NCBI RefSeq assembly: GCF_900110345.1
Contig: NZ_FODJ01000009.1
Coordinates: forward strand, 1-64,000
From: Amphibacillus marinus
GTDB taxonomy: Bacteria; Bacillota; Bacilli; Bacillales; Amphibacillaceae
Direction: 5' to 3'
Length of the DNA: 64,000 nucleotides
Of the stretch, positions 9,614 through 20,373 are shown one piece after another; the first letter of the stretch is position 1, and each line of letters begins with the position of its first letter. A program made the translations under genes and the position numbers. Under the pieces are notes generated by a model, which was given only the letters and a program-made list of their open reading frames with translations, did no database searches and was not told the DNA's origin.

Positions 9614-9778
9614 TAAAAATTCCACCAAATTTCATTTTTAATTAATGTAACCGCTATTATATCACAAAAATGAATAGAAAAAGATTTTTTTTCGAGTTAC
9701 GAAATATTTTTTGCGTTTGTATACGTTGCTGAATTATTATAGGAGATAGCAAGCTTTCATATTAAAAGGGGGATCATA

Positions 9779-10501
9779 ATGGTTTTGAAAAAAGTGGTAC
9801 TTGTAACTGGCGGGGCTAACGGGATTGGCAAGGCAGTAAGTCTTGCTTACATAGAGCAGGGGGCAACGGTCATTGTTGCGGACCGCGATCAGAGAGCTGG
9901 TGAAGCACTCATTCAAACTAATGAACAGCTGTTTTTTTTCAATACCAATCTCAGGGATGCTCAATCCGTAGCGAGCTTATTTGAATTTATTAATAAGAAA
10001 TGGGGGACGCTTGATATCCTTATTAACAATGCCGGTATTATGATCAATCAACCGCTGTTAAAGCTTTCAATTGATGAGTGGGATGAGGTTTTGGAGACGA
10101 ATTTACGCTCGGCATTCCTTTGTACGAAAGAAGCTGTTAAATTAATGGGGCAGGGGGGAGCAATTATTAATATTGCCTCAACACGTGCCTTTATGTCAGA
10201 GGCTGATACTGAGAGCTATGCAGCAAGTAAAGGTGGCTTAATTGCATTAACCCATTCATTGGCAATTAGCCTTTCTGAACAAAAAATTACGGTAAACGCT
10301 ATTAGCCCAGGCTGGATCGAGACCGAACGTTATGATAACTTATCAGAACGTGATCACAATCAACACCCTGCTAATCGCGTCGGCACACCAGATGATATTG
10401 CGCGGGCGTGTTTATTTCTATCTGCCCCTGCTAACAATTTTATTACAGGAGAGAATTTAATAGTTGATGGTGGAATGACCAAAAAAATGATTTATCAGTA
10501 G
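9779..10501 (+). CDS. Short-chain dehydrogenase/reductase (SDR)
   Basis: The 240-residue classical SDR has a Rossmann glycine motif (TGGANGIGKAV), the NNAG motif (NNAGIM), a catalytic Ser in the strand INIASTR and the YxxxK pair in YAASK. The C-terminal region includes PGWIET and GENLIVDGG, the usual family ending. It would reduce or oxidise a small hydroxyl or keto compound with NAD(P). ATG 9779 follows AAAAGGGGG with six-base spacing. The gene is convergent with the next and only 14 bp from it. The substrate cannot be told from sequence. Confidence 0.8.
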   Translation: MVLKKVVLVTGGANGIGKAVSLAYIEQGATVIVADRDQRAGEALIQTNEQLFFFNTNLRDAQSVASLFEFINKKWGTLDILINNAGIMINQPLLKLSIDEWDEVLETNLRSAFLCTKEAVKLMGQGGAIINIASTRAFMSEADTESYAASKGGLIALTHSLAISLSEQKITVNAISPGWIETERYDNLSERDHNQHPANRVGTPDDIARACLFLSAPANNFITGENLIVDGGMTKKMIYQ

Positions 10502-10515
10502 TTAATCAACGTCAT

Positions 10516-11439
10516 TTAACTCAAGATCTTAAGCTCTATCCAGTGCAAGATGTCTTGATAAACTTCCAGCCAATTTGTTTCAAACAGAATTTCATGGCGT
10601 GCATCTGGATAGAGCTTTGTTGTTACATTTTCCATACCGGCAGCCTGATAGCTGTTCGCCACTTGCCTTACGCCCTTACTGTTCTTACCAACAGGATCAG
10701 ACATGCCACTAATGATAAAGAGCGGCATCGCTTTATTTATTTTATTAACTTCTTCTTGCTTATGGATTAAGGAAATGCCACCAAGTAAATCGTCATAAAA
10801 GCGAGTTGATGAAACAAAGCCACACAAAGGATCCTGCTCATAAGTGGTAACAATACTTGAATCTCGACTTAACCAGCTCTCTCCCTTTTTCTTGAACGGC
10901 CGTTCAAAGCTACCAAAGGTTAATTTATGCAGTAATGGACTTGCAGTCCTGTCTCCTCGCACCTTTGCTTCTAATCGTGCAATAAGCTGACCGGCTTTAC
11001 CCATTATGCCCTGGTCAAAGCTAGTCCCTGATAAAATAACCCCGTTAACCACATTGTTAAAGCGCTGGATATAGCGTCTGACTAAAAAAGACCCCATACT
11101 ATGGCCAAGTAAAATAATAGGAACATCAGGGTGTGCTTGTTCGATCTGGTTAGTTACCGTTCTCATATCGTCCACTACGCGCTCAAAGCCATTTTGCTTA
11201 GAAAAGAATCCCATTGATTCTGAGCGCTCACCCGTTTTACCATGGCCACGATGATCATGGGCATAGACGAATATGCCACGTTCCACTAACCATTGAGCAA
11301 AGTCATGATAACGACCACCATGTTCAGCCATCCCATGGGCAATTTGTAGAATAGCGGTTGGTTGCTGAGTTGGCTCATGCCATTTTCGTAAAAAAATGGC
11401 CATTTGTTCTGAGTTTTCTAGCCAATATGTTTCTTGCAT
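10516..11439 (-). CDS. Alpha/beta hydrolase, monoglyceride-lipase/lysophospholipase type
   Basis: The 307-residue protein is of the Hydrolase_4 family. It has the oxyanion segment HGMAEHGGRY, the HDHRGHGKTG loop and the nucleophile elbow GHSMGSF. The late acid and base lie in SGMSDPVG and YPDARHEILFE. It probably cleaves monoacylglycerols or lysophospholipids in the cytoplasm. ATG 11439 follows AGAAGGGTG. It starts 44 bp after the gntR gene on the same strand and may be co-transcribed with it, although its function does not obviously fit the sugar operon that regulator faces. Confidence 0.8.
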   Translation of the reverse strand: MQETYWLENSEQMAIFLRKWHEPTQQPTAILQIAHGMAEHGGRYHDFAQWLVERGIFVYAHDHRGHGKTGERSESMGFFSKQNGFERVVDDMRTVTNQIEQAHPDVPIILLGHSMGSFLVRRYIQRFNNVVNGVILSGTSFDQGIMGKAGQLIARLEAKVRGDRTASPLLHKLTFGSFERPFKKKGESWLSRDSSIVTTYEQDPLCGFVSSTRFYDDLLGGISLIHKQEEVNKINKAMPLFIISGMSDPVGKNSKGVRQVANSYQAAGMENVTTKLYPDARHEILFETNWLEVYQDILHWIELKILS

Positions 11440-11483
11440 CGTTACACACCCTTCTAGTCAAGTAATTAACTAATTGCAACGCA

Positions 11484-12200
11484 TTAAGCTTTGTGGGAGA
11501 TAAATTTGAAGGCGTATTTCTTCGGATGATAGTACACTTTTGAGTATTCAAAAATGAGTCCATCTTCAAATGTTGCAAATGCACTTAAAAACAATAAAGG
11601 ATCATGGGTACTTAAATGGAAGATTTCCATGAGCTCTTCATTAGGGAGCATGGGAATAAGTTCGCTATAGCGTTTGTCAATGATACGCCCTTTCTCCGCA
11701 ATGTAATCATATTTAGAATACTTCATAATCTCGACCGACAAATCGGGGAAAAGTTCAACTGGTAAGTAAGATTCCTCTAGGATGAGCGGCTCTTGATCGG
11801 CAAAGCGGAGCCTTTTAATATAGTAAACCTGTTGACCGCTCTCTAGCTGAAGAATATCCTTGATATCTTCAGGTACGGCCATTAACTTAAACTCTTTTAT
11901 TTCATTTGAAGGCATGTTATCTAATGCATCCATCTCTTCAGTAAAGCTCTGAAGTTTGAAAATGTTGTGTTGAATCTTGTTATGACTTAGATAAGTTCCA
12001 CTTCCTTGAACACTATAGAGTAAACCGTCCTCAATTAATATTTTTATTGCTTGTCTAATGGTAACCCGACTAACTTTATAGATGGTAGCGAGTTTACTTT
12101 CAGGCGGAATAGCATCGCCTTTGTCCAACTCACTACTTAATATGTCTTCTTTTAATTTAACTGCCACTTTCTTATATAAAGGCAATGAATTGCTAAGCAT
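11484..12200 (-). CDS. GntR/HutC-family transcriptional regulator (UTRA domain)
   Basis: The 238-residue protein has an N-terminal winged helix (PESKLATIYKVSRVTIRQAI and DGLLYSVQGSGTYLS) and a C-terminal UTRA effector domain (~90-235; VYYIKRLRFADQEPLILEESY). UTRA domains usually bind a phosphorylated sugar, which releases the repressor from DNA. The gene diverges from the GH4-chbG-PTS-nagB operon across a 149-bp gap that holds a promoter and a repeated 12-mer. It is therefore probably that operon's repressor, with a sugar-6-phosphate as inducer. Confidence 0.85.
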   Translation of the reverse strand: MLSNSLPLYKKVAVKLKEDILSSELDKGDAIPPESKLATIYKVSRVTIRQAIKILIEDGLLYSVQGSGTYLSHNKIQHNIFKLQSFTEEMDALDNMPSNEIKEFKLMAVPEDIKDILQLESGQQVYYIKRLRFADQEPLILEESYLPVELFPDLSVEIMKYSKYDYIAEKGRIIDKRYSELIPMLPNEELMEIFHLSTHDPLLFLSAFATFEDGLIFEYSKVYYHPKKYAFKFISHKA

Positions 12201-12272
12201 TATACGTCCAACCTCTCTTAAATTTCCTTGATCTCAGTTTACCATATTCATCCTATAAATAAAAGGTATCTA

Positions 12273-12328
12273 ATTTGTATTAAAATTGTATTGATTTAAA
12301 TAATAATTGATGTTATATTTGTATTAAA
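12273..12328 (+). promoter_or_regulatory. Promoter of the GH4-chbG-PTS operon with paired operator candidates
   Basis: A sigma-A promoter reads TTGATT (12291-12296), a 17-bp spacer and TATATT (12314-12319). The 12-mer ATTTGTATTAAA occurs exactly twice, at 12273-12284 just upstream of the -35 and at 12317-12328 over the -10. This is a sensible layout for binding of the divergent GntR protein. A related ATTGTATTGATTTA lies between them. Confidence 0.55.
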
Positions 12329-12349
12329 TTAAATGAAAGGGGATACAAA

Positions 12350-13675
12350 ATGAAAAAAAATCGATTAGTTATTGTTGGGGCTGGTAGTACCTATACAATT
12401 GGGATGATTATGAGCCTAATTGAAGAGAAAGCGCAATTTCCTTTGGAAAGTTTAACCTTTTATGATACTGATGAAGAACGACAAGCTCAAGTAGCTGAAG
12501 CAACAAAAGTCATCTTACGGGAGAAGTATTCTGAATTGAAATCGTTCCACTATACAACCTCGAAGCAGGAGGCTTTTACCAATATTGATCTCGCCTTTAT
12601 TCAAATTCGTACAGGTGGGTTAGCTATGCGTGAGCAGGATGAGAAAATCCCCTTATCGCACGGAGTAGTAGGACAGGAGACATGTGGACCAGGAGGAATG
12701 GCATATGGTATGCGCTCGATTAAAGATATGATTGAGCTCGTTCGAGAGATTCGCCACTTTGCACCTGAAGCGTGGGTTTTAAATTATACCAATCCAGCTG
12801 CCATTGTAGCAGATGCACTTCAACGTGTGTTTCCAGAAGACAAGAAGATCTTAAATATTTGTGATATGCCAATCGCTATTATGCATAGTTATGCCGATAT
12901 GCTTGGTAAAGAGGTGTGGGATCTTGTTCCTTCATACTTTGGCCTTAATCACTTTGGCTGGTTTACAAAGCTGGAGGACAAGCAAGGACAAGATTTAACG
13001 CCAATCATTAAAGATAAAATTATTAATGAGGGCTTTAAACCAACCGACAATGAAATCGCTAATGATGAGTCATGGAAAAAAACATTTCAACAGGCACGTC
13101 AAATGTTAATTGATTTTCCAGATTTCCTACCCAATACGTATTTACAGTATTATTTATATCCAGATCAATTAGCTGCAAAAGAGAAAATGGATAATACTAG
13201 AGCAAGACAAGTGATTAATGGCCGACAAAAACGGGTTCACGAGCTTTGTGATCAAATTATTAAAAACCAATCGACCGCAGATGCAGACTTAGAGGTTGAT
13301 GTTCATGGTATTTATATGGTCAAAGCCGCTGCCGCCCTCGTTTATAATTTAAATGAAATCTACATTGTTATGGTTGAGAATAATGGCATTATCTCAAACA
13401 TAGCTGATAATGCTATGGTTGAGGTACCAGCTTTATTAACGGTTAATGGGTTAAAGCCACTAGCTGTGGGTGAAATTCCGATTTTCCAAAAGGGCCTAAT
13501 TGAGGGACAGCTTGCTTATGAAAAATTAGTTGTCGATGCATACTTTGAGCAAAGCTACAGTAAGGCTTTACAGGCACTGACATTAAATCGCACGGTGGTC
13601 AATGCGAATACTGCACGCGCAATATTAGATGACTTAATCGTAGCCAATCAAGATTATTGGCCACCATTAACATAA
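12350..13675 (+). CDS. GH4-family 6-phospho-glycosidase (alpha-type motif)
   Basis: The 441-residue GH4 enzyme is a NAD- and Mn-dependent hydrolase that cleaves phosphorylated disaccharides through a redox-elimination mechanism. The Rossmann motif is VIVGAGSTYT. The metal ligands are Cys171 in NICDMP and His201 in GLNHFGW. CDMP is the motif of 6-phospho-alpha-glucosidases such as GlvA/MalA, whereas beta-type members carry CNVP. Length matches MalA (~442). Its neighbours chbG and nagB suggest an amino-sugar disaccharide phosphate rather than maltose phosphate. The start follows AAAGGGGA. Substrate and linkage are inferred. Confidence 0.85.
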   Translation: MKKNRLVIVGAGSTYTIGMIMSLIEEKAQFPLESLTFYDTDEERQAQVAEATKVILREKYSELKSFHYTTSKQEAFTNIDLAFIQIRTGGLAMREQDEKIPLSHGVVGQETCGPGGMAYGMRSIKDMIELVREIRHFAPEAWVLNYTNPAAIVADALQRVFPEDKKILNICDMPIAIMHSYADMLGKEVWDLVPSYFGLNHFGWFTKLEDKQGQDLTPIIKDKIINEGFKPTDNEIANDESWKKTFQQARQMLIDFPDFLPNTYLQYYLYPDQLAAKEKMDNTRARQVINGRQKRVHELCDQIIKNQSTADADLEVDVHGIYMVKAAAALVYNLNEIYIVMVENNGIISNIADNAMVEVPALLTVNGLKPLAVGEIPIFQKGLIEGQLAYEKLVVDAYFEQSYSKALQALTLNRTVVNANTARAILDDLIVANQDYWPPLT

Positions 13676-13697
13676 ATACGAAAAAGGAGGTAAAGGC

Positions 13698-14429
13698 ATG
13701 AAAGGAATCATTATTAATGCCGATGATTTTGGCTACTCAAAAGCAGTTAATTATGGAATTATTGATGCCCATGTCGACGGTGTATTGACTTCAACAACGC
13801 TAATGGCGAATATGCCTGGAGCAGAGCATGCTTACCAGCTTGCTAGTCAGCACCCTAATCTAGGTATTGGTGTTCATTTAACGCTAACTTGTGGTCAGCC
13901 GTTACTTAAGGGTCATCATACTATTGTTGATGCTGATGGCCAATTTAAAAAGCTTTATCATTATCAAAAGCTCTTTCACATTGATCAAGAGGAATTGTAC
14001 AAGGAGTGGAAGGCGCAGATTGAAGCAGTGATAAGTGGTGGTGTTACACCGACACACTTAGATAGTCATCATCACACAAACAATCTAGACGCCGTTTTAC
14101 CAGTCTTTAAGAAGCTTGCTAAAGAGTATCAGTTGCCTGTGAGACACAATTTTACCGACCCTAAGCAGGACAACCTTGTTTCTACTGACTATTTTGAATA
14201 TAATCCAGAAATTCTTAATGCAAGTGCAACTGAAATCATTGAAAGATACGAAAAGTATGACACGATCGAGATCATGTGTCATCCGGCGTACCTTGATAAG
14301 TCTGTCATGACAGGCTCATCATATGCGACACCGAGAATAGAAGAATTAGACATGCTAGTTAACCCAAAGGTAAAAGAAAAGCTTTATCGTTCTAACCAGT
14401 TTAAATTAATAACTTATCGTGACCTATAA
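13698..14429 (+). CDS. chbG: ChbG/YdjC-family carbohydrate deacetylase
   Basis: The 243-residue YdjC/ChbG protein has the metal and catalytic motif NADDFG near the N-terminus, GVHLTLT, the histidine cluster THLDSHHH and a late CHPAYLD. In E. coli, ChbG removes one acetyl group from chitobiose-6-phosphate, which is needed before the GH4 enzyme ChbF can cleave it. The same pairing here (GH4 22 bp upstream, EIICB 20 bp downstream) suggests the operon handles an N-acetylated disaccharide phosphate. A strong AAAGGAGG precedes the ATG. Confidence 0.85.
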   Translation: MKGIIINADDFGYSKAVNYGIIDAHVDGVLTSTTLMANMPGAEHAYQLASQHPNLGIGVHLTLTCGQPLLKGHHTIVDADGQFKKLYHYQKLFHIDQEELYKEWKAQIEAVISGGVTPTHLDSHHHTNNLDAVLPVFKKLAKEYQLPVRHNFTDPKQDNLVSTDYFEYNPEILNASATEIIERYEKYDTIEIMCHPAYLDKSVMTGSSYATPRIEELDMLVNPKVKEKLYRSNQFKLITYRDL

Positions 14430-14449
14430 ACGGAAGGGGTTAAAGAATT

Positions 14450-15850
14450 ATGAAACGATTTATGCAAACATTAGGGAAATCAATGTTAATTCCAATTGTC
14501 GCAATGCCAATTGCCGGTATTTTATTTAGATTAAGTGCTGGTGACTTGTTAGATATTCCTTTATTCCAAGCTGCGGGTGCCATTTTCATTCATATGACTG
14601 TCTTAATTGCGATTGGGGTTGCCATGGGCTTAGCCAAAACAAAGGATAAGGGTATCCCGGCGTTAACCGGTTTTCTAGCTATTACTGTCTTAAATGAAGG
14701 GCTTTCAATCATGAACCCGGAGCTAGATATGGGGGTATTTGGTGGTGTTATCAGTGGTATTTTAGCCGCAATGGTTTATAACCGCTTCAAAGATACCAAG
14801 CTTCCCAATATGTTTGGTTTCTTTGGCGGAGAAAAACTCCCGATTACAATTATTATTCTATTAATGATCCCTGTGGCAGGAATATTCTCATTAATTTGGC
14901 CATATGCGCAGCAAGGTATTGACGGTTTTGCCCAGTCATTAGTAGGCTTAGGCGCATTAGGTGTCTTTATCTTTGGTTTTTTAAATCGGTTTTTACTTCC
15001 GTTGGGCCTGCATCATGTTATTAATACCTATATTTATTTCGGTCTAGGAAGCTATCAAACAGAGACTGGAGAAGTTGTAACGGGAGAAATAACTCGGTTC
15101 TTAAATGGTGACCCAACCGCAGGTTATTTCCTTGGTGGCTTCTTCGTCATCATGATCTTTGGTATTCCAGCTGTTGCCATGGCCATTAGTCGAGCAGCTA
15201 AAAAAGAGAAGGCAGCTGAAACAAAAGCTCTGATGTCATCAGGTGGGCTAACGTCAATCATTGCTGGTATTACTGAGCCAATTGAGTTTACGTTTATTTT
15301 CACATCACCGCTGCTTTATTTCATTCACTCGGTTTATACAGGCTTGGCAGCGGCAACCTTGTATTTACTTAACATAAGAATTGGGTTTGCATGGGGTGGA
15401 AGTGCGCTTGACTATTCATTAAATATTGGTCTCTCTAATAATGGTTTATTGTTGATTCCGGTAGGTCTTGTCTTTGGTGTCTTATACTACTTTACCTTTT
15501 ACTACTTGATCAAGAAGCGGAATATCAAAGTTGTTGGACGCGAGGATGAAGCAACATTTTCTGAGCAATCAACAGAATCGGAAAGAGAGTTGTCATTAGG
15601 TCATAATAAACTAGAGTATATTGCAAAGAAAATTGTAGATGCGATTGGCGGCAAAGAAAATGTCACCGATTATGAGAATTGTATGACAAGGTTGCGACTA
15701 GTAGTAAACGATATGGCTAAAGTAGAGGATGATAAGATTAAGCAAACTGGTGCACACGGCGTTGTTAAGGTTGATAAACACCATCTGCAAATTATTATTG
15801 GTCCTGAAGCAGGTGCGGTATTAAGTGAATTTAAAAAGTTTGTTGAATAA
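14450..15850 (+). CDS. PTS EIICB permease, glucose/GlcNAc/maltose family
   Basis: The 466-residue protein has an EIIC membrane domain (~1-365, about ten segments). It includes LPLGLHHVINTYI and the substrate-region motif GITEPIEFTFIF. A C-terminal EIIB domain (~390-466) carries the phospho-cysteine in ENCMTRLRLVV. There is no EIIA domain, so a soluble glucose-type EIIA encoded elsewhere must feed it. Its place in the GH4-ChbG-NagB operon suggests uptake of an N-acetylated disaccharide. Related permeases carry GlcNAc or maltose, so the exact sugar is open. Confidence 0.85.
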   Translation: MKRFMQTLGKSMLIPIVAMPIAGILFRLSAGDLLDIPLFQAAGAIFIHMTVLIAIGVAMGLAKTKDKGIPALTGFLAITVLNEGLSIMNPELDMGVFGGVISGILAAMVYNRFKDTKLPNMFGFFGGEKLPITIIILLMIPVAGIFSLIWPYAQQGIDGFAQSLVGLGALGVFIFGFLNRFLLPLGLHHVINTYIYFGLGSYQTETGEVVTGEITRFLNGDPTAGYFLGGFFVIMIFGIPAVAMAISRAAKKEKAAETKALMSSGGLTSIIAGITEPIEFTFIFTSPLLYFIHSVYTGLAAATLYLLNIRIGFAWGGSALDYSLNIGLSNNGLLLIPVGLVFGVLYYFTFYYLIKKRNIKVVGREDEATFSEQSTESERELSLGHNKLEYIAKKIVDAIGGKENVTDYENCMTRLRLVVNDMAKVEDDKIKQTGAHGVVKVDKHHLQIIIGPEAGAVLSEFKKFVE

Positions 15851-15922
15851 AAAATTGGTCTAGTAACCTAGATGAAAACCTTACATGAGGTCGAAGGGTT
15901 AGACGTATGAATTTGAAAAGTA

Positions 15923-15932
15923 GGGGGGGGGG
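15923..15932 (+). repeat. G10 homopolymer forming the ribosome site of nagB
   Basis: Ten consecutive G bases lie six bases before the GTG start of nagB and act as its Shine-Dalgarno sequence. Homopolymers of this length are prone to slippage, which would change the strength or spacing of the site. Confidence 0.8.
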
Positions 15933-15938
15933 ACAGCA

Positions 15939-16667
15939 GTGCGACTAATAGAGAAAGAGACCTATCAGGAGGCATCGATAGCTGCTAGTCAGCTATTAAT
16001 AAATTTGGTAACTCAAGAACAAGACCCAGTCATTGGTTTGGCAACGGGTTCAACACCCGAAGGCTTGTACAAGCAGTTAGTTGCTAATTATCAAGCAGGC
16101 AACGTGTCATTTACTAGTGTAAAGACATTTAATCTGGATGAATATGTCGGTCTCGGCCCTGAGCATCCAAATAGCTATTACTATTATATGGCTCAGAAAT
16201 TATTTAACCAAATTAATATTAATCAAACACAGACACACTTGCCAAATGGACAAGCAGTCGATTTGGCAAGTGAGTGTAAAGTATATGAACACTTAATAGC
16301 TAATGCAGGTGGAATTGATCTCCAAATCCTTGGTTTAGGTGGCAATGGTCATATTGGCTTCAATGAGCCTGGAACATCGTTTCAAAGTAACACCCATGTC
16401 GTTCAATTAGATGCGTCCACAAGAGCAGCCAATGCTCGTTTTTTTGAATCGGAGGCTGCCGTACCAGCCCAAGCAATTACGATGGGGATTAACACGATTA
16501 TGAAGAGTAAAGAAATTCTCTTAATTGTTACGGGAAATGGTAAAGCGAAAGCGTTAAAGCAACTACTTAACCAAGAAAAAAACGAGCAGTTCCCTGCTTC
16601 TGTTTTACATGAGCATGGCAATGTCACGATTATTGCTGATCAGGCGGCACTGTCAGAGATGAAATAA
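15939..16667 (+). CDS. nagB: Glucosamine-6-phosphate deaminase NagB
   Basis: The 242-residue protein converts glucosamine-6-phosphate to fructose-6-phosphate and ammonia. Family motifs are GLATGSTPEGLYKQL (phosphate loop), NLDEYVGL and GLGGNGHIGFNEPG. Length equals the short Bacillus NagB type, which lacks the allosteric C-terminal extension of the E. coli enzyme. It is last in the GH4-chbG-EIICB operon, 88 bp after the permease, and consumes the glucosamine-6-phosphate that deacetylation plus hydrolysis would release. The start is GTG at 15939 after a G10 tract. No nagA is present in the window. Confidence 0.92.
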   Translation: MRLIEKETYQEASIAASQLLINLVTQEQDPVIGLATGSTPEGLYKQLVANYQAGNVSFTSVKTFNLDEYVGLGPEHPNSYYYYMAQKLFNQININQTQTHLPNGQAVDLASECKVYEHLIANAGGIDLQILGLGGNGHIGFNEPGTSFQSNTHVVQLDASTRAANARFFESEAAVPAQAITMGINTIMKSKEILLIVTGNGKAKALKQLLNQEKNEQFPASVLHEHGNVTIIADQAALSEMK

Positions 16668-16669
16668 CG

Positions 16670-16699
16670 GCAAAGCACCACCGAATTGGTGGTGCTTTG

Positions 16700-16700
<1 letters not shown>
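16670..16700. terminator. Bidirectional terminator between nagB and the galactanase gene
   Basis: A perfect 13-bp stem (GCAAAGCACCACC and its complement at 16688-16700) with a five-base loop lies between two convergent genes. AT-rich sequence follows on the plus side. Confidence 0.8.
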
Positions 16701-19429
<2,729 letters not shown>

Positions 19430-19566
19430 CTAGTATCAATGTAATGACTTTAAAACGCCTGATTTGTTCAAAGTCCGTTCTTTTGGAAGGGCGCTCTGTG
19501 CTCCTGCCAATCCTTATGAGATAAAGAGGGTTATCGTGTTGATTGAAAAATTACTTTAGTAAAATT

Positions 19567-19580
19567 ATAAAACGCTTACA
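19567..19580 (-). promoter_or_regulatory. cre (CcpA) box upstream of the galactanase gene
   Basis: On the minus strand TGTAAGCGTTTTAT matches 12 of 14 positions of the cre consensus TGWAANCGNTNWCA. It lies about 150 bp before the galactanase start. The rest of 19415-19744 shows no gene. Confidence 0.45.
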
Positions 19581-19744
19581 CCATTTTTTAAATTGCAACA
19601 TGTTCGCTCATATCTTCAGATTATTAAATTTTACTTAATTTAGTAACACTTTAATTGATCCTTACACCCAAAGTAAGTAGCTTGGAGTGTGTCAAAAATC
19701 CTGACATAAACAAGGGAAAAGTTTCAGAGATAGGACTTAAAACC

Positions 19745-19836
19745 AATGTAAACGTTCACTTTTTGGTACATTGTTTCATGAAAGCGCTATTTTATTGACA
19801 CTTAGTTTTGTGGTGTTAAGATCAGACTATAGCAAG
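19745..19836 (+). promoter_or_regulatory. Promoter module copy 1 (cre, palindrome, sigma-A promoter) of the Lac-PTS/anmK operon
   Basis: Parts in order: cre TGTAAACGTTCACT (19747-19760, 13 of 14), palindrome TTTCATGAAA (19774-19783), an overlapping weaker cre at 19779-19792, -35 TTGACA (19795-19800), a 16-bp spacer and -10 TAAGAT (19817-19822). The module matches the one before murR at 25731-25822 in 85 of 92 positions. The palindrome is a plausible MurR (RpiR-family) operator and the cre box should bind CcpA. Both assignments are inference. Confidence 0.7.
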
Positions 19837-20031
19837 CGCTACCATCATTTTAAAAAAGAAGACAAAGAGTGTGAAAGTAACTTGGGCATGAGCTAGCTAT
19901 GTAGTCATTTAAGGTAATTTCAAAAATAAAGCGATTTCATTGCTTTGTTTAGGCTTACTACTGGGTGGAGAAGTAAGTTTATCTACCTAAAAAGAGCCAG
20001 TGCTTTTTTAAAAAAACAAGGAGGTTTTATT
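19837..20031 (+). other. About 200-nt leader of the Lac-PTS/anmK operon
   Basis: Beyond the promoter module the sequence diverges completely from the murR copy, which has only a short leader. This leader ends in a small A/T-flanked hairpin (about 19989-20009, AGC-CAGT-GCT followed by T6) just before the AAGGAGG site. It could act as a weak attenuator. No known riboswitch or coding frame is recognised. Confidence 0.35.
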
Positions 20032-20337
20032 ATGAGAGTTCTTATGGTTTGTTCGGGTGGAATGTCAAGTGCGATTGTCGTCAAAGCATTAAAGCAAGAA
20101 GCTGAAAAACAGGGCTTGGAAATGGAAATCAAGGCAGTAGGCACGAGTGAGTTTAGTGAAGAAGTAGGTAGGGACTATAACTATGCCCTTGTTGCTCCAC
20201 AAGTAAAGCATCGTTATAACGAGTATAAGAAGGCGGCAGATCAAGCAAATGTCCCTTGTGAAATGATTCCTCCACGTGGATATACACCGATTGGTGCGCC
20301 AAGTCTCATTAAGCAAATTAAAGAAGGAGCCAAATAG
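20032..20337 (+). CDS. PTS EIIB component, lactose/cellobiose family
   Basis: The 101-residue cytoplasmic EIIB begins MRVLMVCSGGMSSAIVVKAL. The cysteine in VCSGGMSS is the phosphorylation site, in the standard place for Lac-family EIIB proteins. It passes phosphate from the EIIA (21772-22092) to the sugar carried by the EIIC (20374-21702). An upstream extension to 19945 is open, but AAGGAGG seven bases before ATG 20032 and family alignment fix the start here. It is the first gene of the operon with the fused kinase and DUF871 genes. Confidence 0.9.
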   Translation: MRVLMVCSGGMSSAIVVKALKQEAEKQGLEMEIKAVGTSEFSEEVGRDYNYALVAPQVKHRYNEYKKAADQANVPCEMIPPRGYTPIGAPSLIKQIKEGAK

Positions 20338-20373
20338 TAGCTAGTATACGTTTGAAAGGATGAACAAGTTATG

